Below, one piece after another: positions 1-11,578 of a stretch of 64,000 bases of DNA; the stretch's first letter is position 1; each line of letters opens with the position of its first letter. The translations under genes were made by a program, and so were the position numbers. Source of the stretch: Pieris napi (taxonomy: Eukaryota > Arthropoda > Insecta > Lepidoptera > Pieridae); the NCBI RefSeq assembly GCF_905475465.1, contig NC_062252.1, positions 6,634,001-6,698,000 on the forward strand, in the 5' to 3' direction. Under the pieces are notes generated by a model. The model saw only the letters and a program-made list of their open reading frames with translations. It was not told where the DNA came from and made no database searches.

Positions 1-3000
1 ATAACTTCATTAAAGAACAAATCACGGTATTCTCGAAATCACACTATATCTACCATAAAATTTACTTGTACAATCAAAACAACACGACTTTGGGTATTTT
101 AAAAACAACCGTTAACCTTAAAATAATTACACAAAAATTACCGAATAAAAGTAACCCAAAACGTACTCACAGTATGCGGCCTCGACACCAACCACTTTTC
201 TTGTCAACGTCCGAGCAACACCAGAGCCCGTGGAACACTGAGGCCTTTCTTTTAAAGAAGGCGGGTGGGGATCGAAAGCACCCACTATGATTTCTGCTTA
301 AATTTATTTATTTATTTAGTTATTAAGCTTACATCACACAGTACAAAATCTTACATCTAAAATGTGTGACCATTAATGTAAACATACGTTTCACAAAAAA
401 ATTAAAGAGAAATTTAAAATTAAAAATTAAAAAAAAAAGACAGTTAAAATACTTATATATAGGTAAATAACACATAAGAAACAGCTTTTGACGGCTGCCC
501 TCAATATGAGAGCGAGGCGGCGGCGTCCTAATTGGCAAATTATTCTAAAATTAACGGTTGGTTACGAAGCTTATTTGTGAGTGATATCCTATTCCACTTC
601 TGATTTTAGCAACCAGAAGTTATAATCAAATAAAAAAAACTATTCGAAATAAGCTACGAAGTGATTTAACCAAAAATAACTTCATTAAATAACAAATCAC
701 GGTATTCTCGAAATCACACTATATCTACCATAAAATTTACTTGTACAATCAAAACAACACGACTTTGGGTATTTTAAAAACAACCGTTAACCTTAAAATA
801 ATTACACAAAAATTACCGAATAAAAGTGACACAAAACGTACTCACAGTATGCGGCCTCGACACCAACCACTTTTCTTGTCAACGTCCGAGCAACACCAGA
901 GCCCGTGGAACACTGAGGCCTTTCTTTTAAAGAAGGCGGGTGGGGATCGAAAGCACCCAGTATGATTTCTGCTTAAATTTATTAATTTATTTAGTTATTA
1001 AGCTTACATCACACAGTACAAAATCTTACATCTAAAATGTGTGACCATTAATATAAACATACGTTTCACAAAAAAATTAAAGAAATTTAAAATTAAAAAA
1101 AAAAGACAGTTAAAATACTTATATATAGGTAAATAACACATAAGAAACAGCTTTTGACGGCTGCCCTCAATATGAGAGCGAGGCGGCGGCGTCCTAATTG
1201 GCAAATTATTCTAAAATTAACGGTTGTTTACGAAGCTTATTTGTGAGCGATATCCTATCCCACTTCTGATTTTAGCAACCAGAAGTTATAATCAAATAAA
1301 AAAAACTATTCGAAATAAGCTACGAAGTGATTTAACCAAAAATAACTTCATTAAAGAACAAATCACGGTATTCTCGAAATCACACTATATCTACCATAAA
1401 ATTTACTTGTACAATCAAAACAACACGACTTTGGGTATTTTAAAAACAACCGTTAACCTTAAAATAATTACACAAAAATTACCGAATAAAAGTAACCCAA
1501 AACGTACTCACAGTATGCGGCCTCGACACCAACCACTTTTCTTGTCAACGTCCGAGCAACACCAGAGCCCGTGGAACACTGAGGCCTTTCTTTTAAAGAA
1601 GGCGGGTGGGGATCGAAAGCACCCAGTATGATTTCTGCTTAAATTTATTAATTTATTTAGTTATTAAGCTTACATCACACAGTACAAAATCTTACATCTA
1701 AAATGTGTGACCATTAATATAAACATACGTTTCACAAAAAAATTAAAGAAATTTAAAATTAAAAATTAAAAAAAAAAGACAGTTAAAATACTTATATATA
1801 GGTAAATAACACATAAGAAACAGCTTTTGACGGCTGCCCTCAATATGAGAGCGAGGCGGCGGCGTCCTAATTGGCAAATTATTCTAAAATTAACGGTTGG
1901 TTACGAAGCTTATTTGTGAGTGATATCCTATCCCACTTCTGATTTTAGCAACCAGAAGTTATAATCAAATAAAAAAAACTATTCGAAATAAGCTACGAAG
2001 TGATTTAACCAAAAATAACTTCATTAAAGAACAAATCACGGTATTCTCGAAATCACACTATATCTACCATAAAATTTACTTGTACAATCAAAACAACACG
2101 ACTTTGGGTATTTTAAAAACAACCGTTAACCTTAAAATAATTACACAAAAATTACCGAATAAAAGTAACCCAAAACGTACTCACAGTATGCGGCCTCGAC
2201 ACCAACCACTTTTCTTGTCAACGTCCGAGCAACACCAGAGCCCGTGGAACACTGAGGCCTTTCTTTTAAAGAAGGCGGGTGGGGATCGAAAGCACCCACT
2301 ATGATTTCTGCTTAAATTTATTTATTTATTTAGTTATTAAGCTTACATCACACAGTACAAAATCTTACATCTAAAATGTGTGACCATTAATGTAAACATA
2401 CGTTTCACAAAAAAATTAAAGAGAAATTTAAAATTAAAAATTAAAAAAAAAAGACAGTTAAAATACTTATATATAGGTAAATAACACATAAGAAACAGCT
2501 TTTGACGGCTGCCCTCAATATGAGAGCGAGGCGGCGGCGTCCTAATTGGCAAATTATTCTAAAATTAACGGTTGGTTACGAAGCTTATTTGTGAGTGATA
2601 TCCTATTCCACTTCTGATTTTAGCAACCAGAAGTTATAATCAAATAAAAAAAACTATTCGAAATAAGCTACGAAGTGATTTAACCAAAAATAACTTCATT
2701 AAATAACAAATCACGGTATTCTCGAAATCACACTATATCTACCATAAAATTTACTTGTACAATCAAAACAACACGACTTTGGGTATTTTAAAAACAACCG
2801 TTAACCTTAAAATAATTACACAAAAATTACCGAATAAAAGTGACACAAAACGTACTCACAGTATGCGGCCTCGACACCAACCACTTTTCTTGTCAACGTC
2901 CGAGCAACACCAGAGCCCGTGGAACACTGAGGCCTTTCTTTTAAAGAAGGCGGGTGGGGATCGAAAGCACCCAGTATGATTTCTGCTTAAATTTATTAAT

Positions 3001-5215
3001 TTATTTAGTTATTAAGCTTACATCACACAGTACAAAATCTTACATCTAAAATGTGTGACCATTAATATAAACATACGTTTCACAAAAAAATTAAAGAAAT
3101 TTAAAATTAAAAATTAAAAAAAAAAGACAGTTAAAATACTTATATATAGGTAAATAACACATAAGAAACAGCTTTTGACGGCTGCCCTCAATATGAGAGC
3201 GAGGCGGCGGCGTCCTAATTGGCAAATTATTCTAAAATTAACGGTTGGTTACGAAGCTTATTTGTGAGTGATATCCTATCCCACTTCTGATTTTAGCAAC
3301 CAGAAGTTATAATCAAATAAAAAAAACTATTCGAAATAAGCTACGAAGTGATTTAACCAAAAATAACTTCATTAAAGAACAAATCACGGTATTCTCGAAA
3401 TCACACTATATCTACCATAAAATTTACTTGTACAATCAAAACAACACGACTTTGGGTATTTTAAAAACAACCGTTAACCTTAAAATAATTACACAAAAAT
3501 TACCGAATAAAAGTAACCCAAAACGTACTCACAGTATGCGGCCTCGACACCAACCACTTTTCTTGTCAACGTCCGAGCAACACCAGAGCCCGTGGAACAC
3601 TGAGGCCTTTCTTTTAAAGAAGGCGGGTGGGGATCGAAACCATCCACTATGATTTCTGCTTATATTTATTTATTTATTTAGTGATTAAGCTTACAACCAT
3701 CACACACAGTACAAAATCTACTAATTATTTTACAAAACCTGACATCTTAAATGTGTGACAATTAATGTAAACATAAATTTCACAAAAAAATTAAAGAGAA
3801 ATTTTAAATTAAAAAAAAAAGACACTTAAAATCCTTATATATAGGGTAATAACACATAAGAAACAGCTTTTGACGGCTACCCTCAATATGAGAGCGAGGC
3901 GGCGGCGTCCTAATTGGCAAATTATTCTAAAATTAACGGTTGTTTACGAAGCTTATTTGTGAGCGATATCCTATCCCACTTCTGATTTTAGCAACCAGAA
4001 GTTATAATCAAATAAAAAAAACTATTCGAAATAAGCTACGAAGTGATTTAACCAAAAATAACTTCATTAAAGAACAAATCACGGTATTCTCGAAATCACA
4101 CTATATCTACCATAAAATTTACTTGTACAATCAAAACAACACGACTTTGGGTATTTTAAAAACAACCGTTAACCTTAAAATAATTACACAAAAATTACCG
4201 AATAAAAGTAACCCAAAACGTACTCACAGTATGCGGCCTCGACACCAACCACTTTTCTTGTCAACGTCCGAGCAACACCAGAGCCCGTGGAACACTGAGG
4301 CCTTTCTTTTAAAGAAGGCGGGTGGGGATCGAAAGCACCCAGTATGATTTCTGCTTAAATTTATTAATTTATTTAGTTATTAAGCTTACATCACACACAG
4401 TACAAAATCTACTAAATATTTTACAAAATATTACATCTTAAATGTGTGACAATTAATGTAAACATACGTTTCACAAAAAAATTAAAGAGAAATTTTAAAT
4501 TTTAAATAAAAAAAAAAAGACAATTAAAATCCTTATATATAGGGAAATAACACATAAGAAACAGCTTTTGACGGCTACCCTCAATATGAGAGCGAGGCGG
4601 CGGCGTCCTAATTGGCAAATTATTCTAAAATTAACGGTTGTTTACGAAGCTTATTTGTGAGCGATATCCTATCCCACTTCTGATTTTAGCAACCAGAAGT
4701 TATAATCAAATAAAAAAAACTATTCGAAATAAGCTACGAAGTGATTTAACCAAAAATAACTTCATTAAAGAACAAATCACGGTATTCTCGAAATTACACT
4801 ATATCTACCATTAAATTTACTTGTACAATCAAAACAACACGACTTTGGGTATTTTAAAAACAACCGTTAACCTTAAAACAATTACACAAAAATTACCGAA
4901 TAAAAGTAACACAAAACGTACTCACAGTATGCGGCCTCAACACCAACCACTTGTCTTGTCAACGTCCGAGCAACAACAGAGCACGTGGCACACTGAGGCC
5001 CTTCTTTTATAGAAGGCGGGTGGGGATCGAAACCACCCACTATGATTTCTGCTTATATTTATTTATTAAGCTTACAACATCACACACAGTACAAAATCTA
5101 CTAATTATTTTACGAAATCTTACATCTAAAATGTGTGACAATTAATGTAAACTTAAGTTTCACAAAAAAAGAAATAAAAAAGAAATTAATATTTAAAAAA
5201 AATACAATTAAAATA
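1..5215. repeat. Tandem array of ~670-695 bp units with 2014 bp higher-order period
   Basis: About 7.7 head-to-tail copies of one unit. The same landmark recurs at spacings near 675, 666, 673, 675, 673, 695 and 698 bp. Copy 1 matches copy 4 and copy 2 matches copy 5 almost base for base, including private variants (a stop-creating TAAC in the 2nd and 5th copies, GACACAAAACG against AACCCAAAACG). This gives a 2014 bp higher-order period. The last copies are more diverged than the first five, as expected if the interior is homogenised by unequal exchange or gene conversion. Short open frames on both strands recur in each unit and are treated as by-products, not genes. The array runs off the left edge, so its full length is unknown. 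Confidence 0.95.
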
Positions 5216-5836
5216 CTTACAATACGTATACGGCCTCTCCTGACCGTGCACCGTCCTCGGATGCACTGGTGATCTCTTCTTCGGGAGAACGGCGTCTTGC
5301 TCGCCATGGTCACCAATATGTGGTTCGTGTGTTCTTGAGGAAGCAGAAGGATCAGTACAGGCAGCTAAAGGCTCACCAATGTCATCGGGGTATTCGTTCT
5401 CGAAATCTGTGCAACAGTAATCCTGTTAGTTAATCACGACGACATTACGTTAGTGCCTAGTCTATCATACATCACGCATCCAAGGCCCTCATACAAAATC
5501 GCACTACCATAACTTTAGTTAAAACACTTCACTTTCAAAAGTATGCATACATCATCTCACAAAACATTTCTCATACTTGAACTTGTACAAGTTCCCACGT
5601 TAGCAACGTGAACCAGCCGCGTGAACGCCTGATATGTGTTCAAAGAACACATCTTCCGAGACAGCGCCCGCCACGCGCACAGGATGCACGTCTGCCGAGG
5701 CCCGCTTCTCAAGGTTGCTGGCCTCAGGAACACACCATGACCGCACCACATCAGCAGTCCGTTTCAACCAGCAAGGCACACACTTGCCTTACACTCGCAC
5801 GCAAGCCAACATATCACGCGCGCATCCTAAACATAA
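5216..5836. other. Non-repeat segment interrupting the last array units
   Basis: The unit sequence stops after about 5215 and resumes at about 5837 with the part that normally follows directly. So ~620 bp is either an insertion into one unit or a segment the other units have lost. It is more GC-rich than the array. Positions 5226-5406 look like an exon on the minus strand (separate entry). In 5410-5836 several short overlapping open frames exist on both strands, but none resembles a known family. No terminal inverted repeats were recognised at its edges. Confidence 0.6.
5226..5406 (-). other. Candidate orphan exon (unidentified)
   Basis: On the minus strand a TTGCACAG acceptor precedes 181 bases open in one frame. 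They run to a possible GTATTG donor at 5225-5224, which is a weak donor. The predicted peptide begins DFENEYPDDIGEP and is polar, with acidic then basic segments, unlike a random AT-rich translation. Phase is 2 nt, 59 codons, 2 nt. No partner exon could be joined. Just downstream on this strand, each array unit holds another exon-like piece ending at a GTGAGTAC donor. It may be an exon of a host or transposon gene swept into the array, or chance. The product is not recognised. Confidence 0.25.
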
Positions 5837-6115
5837 GGAAATAACACATTAGAAACAGCTTTTGACGGCTACCCTCAATATGAGAGCGAGGCGGCGGCGT
5901 CCTAATTGATCGTTCACGTGGCGACTTATTCTAAAATTAACGGTTGTTTACAAGGCTTATTTGTGAGCGAAATCCTATCCCACTTCTGATTTTAGCAACC
6001 AGAAGTGATAATGAAATTAAAAAATACTATTCGAAATAACACTAAATCTACCTTAAAATTAACTTATACAATCAAAACAACACGACATTGGGTATTTTAA
6101 AAACAACCGTTAACC
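5837..6115. repeat. Partial array unit left of the piggyBac insertion
   Basis: Resumes the unit sequence (AACACATTAGAAACAGC, the ATATGAGAGCGAGG block, GTTTACAAGGC, AACACGACATTGGG) with more substitutions than the main array. It stops at the unit's internal TTAA, which the composite piggyBac-like element occupies. The unit continues at 9806. Confidence 0.85.
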
Positions 6116-6572
6116 TTAACCCTTATCTTCATTTTGTATAGTATACCATACATCCAACTTTATAAAAATATATGATCCCTATAAAATCATTTTTAACCCT
6201 TATCGTGGCAAGATTCTATTTTAGAAGAAAAGCAAAAAAAATTATATAGGTAGCTTCTTTGGGGCATAAAAATCATCAAAAAAATAAATAAAAAAAACGT
6301 GACATGAAAATTTTGGAAAAACAAGATGTATACTATTCTATACATTGCTACACGTACAGTGATTATCGCATTTTCAGGAATGTATATTATGCTATACATT
6401 GGTATATTTAGGGAGAGTTGAAATGTCACTAGTAGTTTTTAATATATACCAAAAGATTATTGTAAATAACATGATTTTAAATAAAAATAACTGTCTTGGT
6501 GGAAATAAAATGTTTAATAAAATTAATCTTTCTTGAACAACAAAATAATCGTAATTTAATAATTCAGAGACC

Positions 6573-7145
6573 CTATTGCTTGCAGTGGTACTCCAAAAAA
6601 CATTTTCGATTCTTCACATAACAAAGATGAACCTTACATTTTGTTCACATCGTACTTGCCTGGCCAACTTTGCAGTACTTGCACCTCTCATATCCGGTTA
6701 TTTGCGGCCAATGATCATATTTGTCACACCGGACATCATCGCATGGTTTTTATATTTGCTTTGTCCGGTATTACGTCTAAATGTTTCACTGAAACGTTTC
6801 GACCTCGTTTCGGTAGGCCACTGTAGATTTCGTACCTAAAATCTTCTAGACGATCCTGCTTTCTAGTGGTATTTATCATTTTGTTATGTCTGTGACGTAA
6901 AGCCAAGCGTTGTTGATGCCTACGAGTATATACAAAAGCTGCGAGAAAATTTTCATATACCACCTGTGCCATCTTATTCCAGTGCGATATAATGCAATCA
7001 GCATGTCTGCCAAATCGACACCTCTAATGTGACGATTATAGTCTTTAACAATTTTAGGACATCTTACATCAACACGAGATTTTGCTTCTTTGCCGAATCG
7101 TTTTATATTTTCGACAGGGTATGCATCATCATAAGAACCCACCAA
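6573..7145 (-). pseudogene. piggyBac-type transposase remnant (left arm)
   Basis: Mirror of the right-arm remnant. It encodes the late part of a PGBD/piggyBac transposase (DDE_Tnp_1_7 family), with the stretch KIVKDYNRHIRGVDLADM followed by LIALYRTGIRW. The reading frame then shifts into the segment ending VSVKHLDVIPDKANIKT. A further frame holds the C-terminal cysteine-rich zinc-binding tail (CKYCKVG, then TKCKVHLCYVKNRKCF) with a stop inside it. The N-terminal half with the first catalytic aspartates is missing, so it cannot encode an active enzyme. Confidence 0.85.
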
Positions 7146-8489
7146 TGTGACCTGTTTATTATCAACCCACTAAGTATTTAATAATTATTTCTTTTTCAAA
7201 GCCTTTTCAGTTAGCAGGTTAGTAGCAGCATCTTTGAGTCTATTTTGTATTTTGTCTGATTGTTCCTTAACTAAATATACCATAATTTTCCCTCAACATA
7301 ATTTATAGCAGTCTATTAGCCCAAAGCAAAAGAAACATGCAAAAAACCCATCGTTATAGTAAAGCCAAACCATATTGTATTATAGATATATATTTATATA
7401 TCAGTTATGTAGTATTTCAGTAATAATAATATGTGTATTTTTTGTGGGAATCGAACCCCAACTTTGTGTGTAGCTTTCTACAACCACTATATCAACGAGG
7501 CAGTCAAACATAAGTTCAACTGTCTTTTAAATTGTAATAAAATTGGTTTAATACACATATAAGACAGACATACTTGCAATTTAATTTTTAAAGTAAAGTC
7601 CATTCCAGTCCAAATATTCATTCCGTGCAGTTAGCAATGTATATTATTCTATACACCATCAACGAAAGGTAAATTACTGCAACTGCGGCATTGTATAGTA
7701 TAATATACGTTAGTAAAAAACACGACAAAAACATACTGATTCTCATAGCGACAACAGCATATTATATATAAAAATGTGTTAAAACAAACATTTAGGCATG
7801 TGTATTTTATAAAAAACATGCATATTTAGGAGTACAAACATAAAAATAAAGTAAAACTTACTATAGATAAACCTGTGCGGCGCATTTTGACATTTATTTT
7901 TCACAATTGATTTAAAATTATGACAGATAAACTACTATTTTTATCTTTGAAGTATAAATAGACGTCTAGAAATGTCATGTGTTTAATAAAACTAAGTTAA
8001 CCCTTATATTCATTTTGTATAGTATACCATACATCCAACTTTATAAAAATATATGATCACTATAAAATCATTTTTAATTTCCTAATTTTAAATCAATTGT
8101 GAAAAATAAACGTCAAAATGCGCCGCACAGGTTTATCTATAGTAAGTTTTATTTTATTTTTATGTTTGTACTCCTAAATATGCATGTTTTTTATAAAATA
8201 CACATGCCTAAATGTTTGTTTTAACACATTTTTATATATAATATGCTGTTGTCGCTATGAGAATCAGTATGTTTTTGTCGTGTTTTTTACTAAGGTATAT
8301 TATACTATACAATGCCGCAGTTACAGTAATTTACCTTTCGTTGATAGTGTATAGAATAATATACATTGCTAACTGCACGGAATGAATATTTTAATGGACT
8401 TTACTATAAAAATTAAATTGCAAGTATGTCTGTCTTATATGTATATTAAACCAATTTTATTACAATTTAAAAGACAGTTGAACTTATGT

Positions 8490-8553
8490 TTGACTGCCTC
8501 GTTGATATAGTGGTTGTAGAAAGCTACACACAAAGTTGGGATTCGATTCCCAC
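8490..8553 (+). repeat. tRNA-like SINE head inside the piggyBac arm
   Basis: Carries a split pol III promoter like a tRNA-derived SINE: an A-box-like GATATAGTGGTTG and a B-box-like GGGATTCGATTCCC spaced as in a tRNA. The mirror copy in the left arm is at 7444-7507 and differs by one base in the B box (GGGGTTCGATTCCC when read on the minus strand). It lacks a convincing complete cloverleaf, so it is not called a tRNA gene. Confidence 0.5.
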
Positions 8554-8851
8554 AAAAAATACACATATTATTATTACTGAAATACTACATAACTGATATA
8601 TAAATATATATCTATAATACAATATGGTTTGGCTTTACTATAACGATGGGTTTTTTGCATGTTTCTTTTGCTTTGGGCTAATAGACTGCTATAAATTATG
8701 TTGAGGGAAAATTATGGTATATTTAGTTAAGGAACAATCAGACAAAATACAAAATAGACTCAAAGATGCTGCTACTAACCTGCTAACTGAAAAGGCTTTG
8801 AAAAAGAAATAATTATTAAATACTTAGTGGGTTGATAATAAACAGGTCACA

Positions 8852-9424
8852 TTGGTGGGTTCTTATGATGATGCATACCCTGTCGAAAATATAAAACGAT
8901 TCGGCAAAGAAGCAAAATCTCGTGTTGATGTAAGATGTCCTAAAATTGTTAAAGACTATAATCGTCACATTAGAGGTGTCGATTTGGCAGACATGCTGAT
9001 TGCATTATATCGCACTGGAATAAGATGGCACAGGTGGTATATGAAAATTTTCTCGCAGCTTTTGTATATACTCGTAGGCATCAACAACGCTTGGCTTTAC
9101 GTCACAGACATAACAAAATGATAAATACCACTAGAAAGCAGGATCGTCTAGAAGATTTTAGGTACGAAATCTACAGTGGCCTACCGAAACGAGGTCGAAA
9201 CGTTTCAGTGAAACATTTAGACGTAATACCGGACAAAGCAAATATAAAAACCATGCGATGATGTCCGGTGTGACAAATATGATCATTGGCCGCAAATAAC
9301 CGGATATGAGAGGTGCAAGTACTGCAAAGTTGGCCAGGCAAGTACGATGTGAACAAAATGTAAGGTTCATCTTTGTTATGTGAAGAATCGAAAATGTTTT
9401 TTGGAGTACCACTGCAAGCAATAG
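8852..9424 (+). pseudogene. piggyBac-type transposase remnant (right arm)
   Basis: Same remnant as in the left arm in opposite orientation, with identical translation through the RGVDLADM block. The frame breaks near 9050 and 9290. The C-terminal CxxC-rich tail is readable at 9311-9424 but interrupted by TGA where a sense codon is expected. Upstream, 8714-8810 is open for ~32 codons (begins MVYLVKEQ) before stops. The catalytic core is deleted. Its identity with the left arm at protein level means the arms separated recently or are kept alike by conversion. Confidence 0.85.
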
Positions 9425-9805
9425 GGTCTCTGAATTATTAAATTACGATTATTTTGTTGTTCAAGAAAGATTAATTTTATTAAACATTTTATTTCCACCA
9501 AGACAGTTATTTTTATTTAAAATCATGTTATTTACAATAATCTTTTGGTATATATTAAAAACTACTAGTGACATTTCAACTCTCCCTAAATATACCAATG
9601 TATAGCATAATATACATTCCTGAAAATGCGATAATCACTGTACGTGTAGCAATGTATAGAAGAGTATACATCTTGTTTTTCCAAAATTTTCATGTCACGT
9701 TTTTTTTATTTATTTTTTTGATGATTTTTATGCCCCAAAGAAGCTACCTATATAATTTTGTTTTGCTTTTCTTCTAAAAAAGAATCTTGCCACGATAAGA
9801 GTTAA

Positions 9806-9965
9806 AACAATTACACAAAAACAACACAGAACAAACTCACAGTATGCGGCCTCGACACCAACCACTTATCTTCTCAACGTCCGAACAAGAACAGAGCACG
9901 TAGCACACTGAGCCTCAGTGACTGAGGTCTTTCTTTTATAGAAGGCGGGTGGGGATCGAAACCAA
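9806..9965. repeat. Partial array unit right of the piggyBac insertion
   Basis: Continues the interrupted unit with AACAATTACACAAAAAC, then the AGTATGCGGCCTCGACACC block and GAAGGCGGGTGGGGATCG, diverged and carrying a ~14 bp local duplication (CTGAGCCTCAGTGACTGAGG). The array ends here. 9966-10180 holds no recognisable gene. Confidence 0.8.
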
Positions 9966-10189
9966 CCACTAAGATAATTCTGCTTGATGAATTTGTAATA
10001 AACAAGTTTCGTGACATTTCGTGTACTCGTTCCACGACCGAACCCGAATCGACCATAGAGTCAAACGGCAGTCATAGAAACGAGTGTCAAAGATTTCTTT
10101 AATATTTATTATTAATAAGTTTTAAATGTTTAAAGTGATATGATAATATACTACTTTCAATAATAATAATAATGACTATGGAGTCATTA

Positions 10190-10490
10190 TTATTATCGAC
10201 CATTGAATAGTCGTTAATTTATAGATCTAGCAACATTGACAAATTAAAAAAACCATTCGTATTAACGGCCTCGAACCAATTCGACTTTGACATTATTAAT
10301 TGACAATGACAGCTGACACTAACACAATGTCTTCAATATTAATTATAAAGACTACAGACTATCAAATAGTCGTTAATTTGCAGATCCATTAATATTGGTA
10401 AATAAAATAAACCATATAACCGTTTTCAACTAATTTGACCCCGATATTACCAAATGATGATGAATGACAATTCCTTAAACATAAATAATA
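10190..10490. repeat. Two diverged direct copies of a ~160 bp unit
   Basis: The block AATAGTCGTTAATTT near 10206 recurs near 10365. Each copy is followed by similar AGATC, ATTGACAAAT/ATTGGTAAAT, AACC-rich and ATGACA segments. Divergence is high. A short TAATAATAATGACT / AGTCATTATTATTA inverted repeat lies just before it, at 10165-10197. No coding potential seen. Confidence 0.5.
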
Positions 10491-10624
10491 AATGCTATGA
10501 ATTTACCACAGACTATCAATCCTTTATATTGTTTATTATTATCTTAAATATACTTATTTAGTTGAATTAAATATCAATCTTTATATTTTTGTAACAATAT
10601 AATCATTATATAATATGAATTTGC

Positions 10625-11528
10625 GCCCATATATATACTTACGAACAAATTGCATTAAACCGGGAAACCAAAAGTGTTTTAAAATTAGGTCACAAGTCTT
10701 GTCAACCCCGATATGTTCATGCTCGTCATGGAATACCCTCAGTAAGCTAGGCCTGTGACCCTTAGGTACATAACAAAGCAAACGCGGCTCTTCACCAACG
10801 GGTGAATAACGATAATAGAGCACATCGTTTTGACATACATATCGTCTGGGATCTAAATTACCTTCTCCGAGCTTACGTATGAGATCGGCGGTCTCGGAGT
10901 CGGCTGATTGAGCCATCTGCGCACAGTTCAAGGGCCGGGCCGCTCTAGTGGATTCCTACTCAAGTAATCCGCATGACCCATCATGGTACATTTACGATAT
11001 TGAATTTCAAAATTAATATCCTGCAGGTAAATCCACCAGCGTGCAACTCGTGGAAGAAAATGCTTCTTACATTCAATGGCCTTCAAGGCATTGCAATCGG
11101 TGATTATCTTAAAACTTATACCAACCAATGCCGGAAATTTTGCTGATCCTTGACGACCGCCAACGTTTCTAATTCATAATATGAATGGTACTTGCTGGGC
11201 TCCGCGCCCTGGGTGACCCTACTAAAATATGTTAGTACTCGTTTATTACCATCCGTGTGGGCCTTTACGAGCACGGCACCATATCCTGCACTGCTAGCGT
11301 CAGTATGTGAACTACACAGTGGAAAGGCTCGGGTCAAAAATCGCAAGTATTGGCTCGCTAATCAATTGCTTCAAGAACTCTCGTCGGACTCGATCTTGTT
11401 CGGGTCCCCATTCAAATTTGACGTCTTTCTTAGTGAGACGCGATATACGGTCTTTGTCTCGTAACCTTCAATATAACGCTGGAAGTATCCAGCTAAACCT
11501 AAAAATATGTAGATATATATTGCTTTGA
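10625..11528 (-). pseudogene. Ty3/gypsy retrotransposon pol fragment (RT thumb, RNase H, integrase H2C2)
   Basis: Reading the minus strand from 11528 downward: a reverse transcriptase thumb segment (LGLAGYFQRYIEGY, then in another frame LTKKDVKFEWGPEQDR and LISEPILAIFDPSL); an RNase H domain (HTDASSAGYGAVLVK, ITDCNALKA, HADYLSRNP); then the integrase zinc-binding domain (LLRVFHDEHEHIGVDKTC, LKHFWFPGL). This order is that of Ty3/gypsy pol. At least two frameshifts and several stops separate the blocks. The catalytic RT palm, the integrase core, gag and both LTRs are missing. It is a dead internal fragment cut at a hairpin (11528-11578) on one side. Confidence 0.85.
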
Positions 11529-11578
11529 ACAATTTCCAGGCGTCAAGTGCATGTAGCACTTGACGCCTGGAAATTGTT
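11528..11578. repeat. Perfect 23 bp stem hairpin with 5 bp loop
   Basis: AACAATTTCCAGGCGTCAAG... at 11528-11550 is the exact reverse complement of 11556-11578; the loop is ATGTA. It lies exactly where the gypsy pol homology ends, so it probably marks a rearrangement or foldback junction. It is not a bacterial-type terminator. Confidence 0.9.

Larger units (their letters stand above)
6116..9805. mobile_element. Composite piggyBac-like element with two inverted copies
   Basis: Bounded by TTAA at 6116-6119 and 9802-9805, inserted in a TTAA that is single in uninterrupted array units. The left end starts CCCTTATC and the right end finishes GATAAGAG. The right part, 7997-9805, is a ~1.8 kb copy bounded by TTAA at both ends. 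The left part, 6193-7920, is an inverted copy of the same sequence, so the two arms (~1.73 kb) are nearly identical and convergent around ~8.0 kb. The inverted copy lacks the 5' ~86 bp; 76 unrelated bases (7921-7996) stand there instead. A separate 80 bp 5' terminus lies at 6116-6196 and ends at the TTAA where the inverted copy begins. That suggests one copy inserted into another and the whole was then fixed or mobilised as a unit. The transposase is broken in both arms. Confidence 0.85.

Noticed and set aside
66..5145. Repeated 63-135 codon open frames in the tandem array (plus strand, beginning MYNQNNTTLGIL; minus, beginning MPIRTPPPRSH)
   Set aside because: They recur because the unit recurs, differ in length by single stops, have no splice or start context, and resemble no protein family.
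1..5215. CRISPR-like array
   Set aside because: Units are ~670 bp and fully repeated with no short repeat/unique spacer pattern, and the genome is eukaryotic.
5557..5852. Three overlapping open frames on both strands
   Set aside because: GC-rich segment gives frames in several directions; none has family features.
7444..7507. tRNA gene in the piggyBac arm
   Set aside because: Only the promoter boxes are tRNA-like; a complete cloverleaf with acceptor stem was not found and it is repeated in the mirror arm, so SINE-derived.
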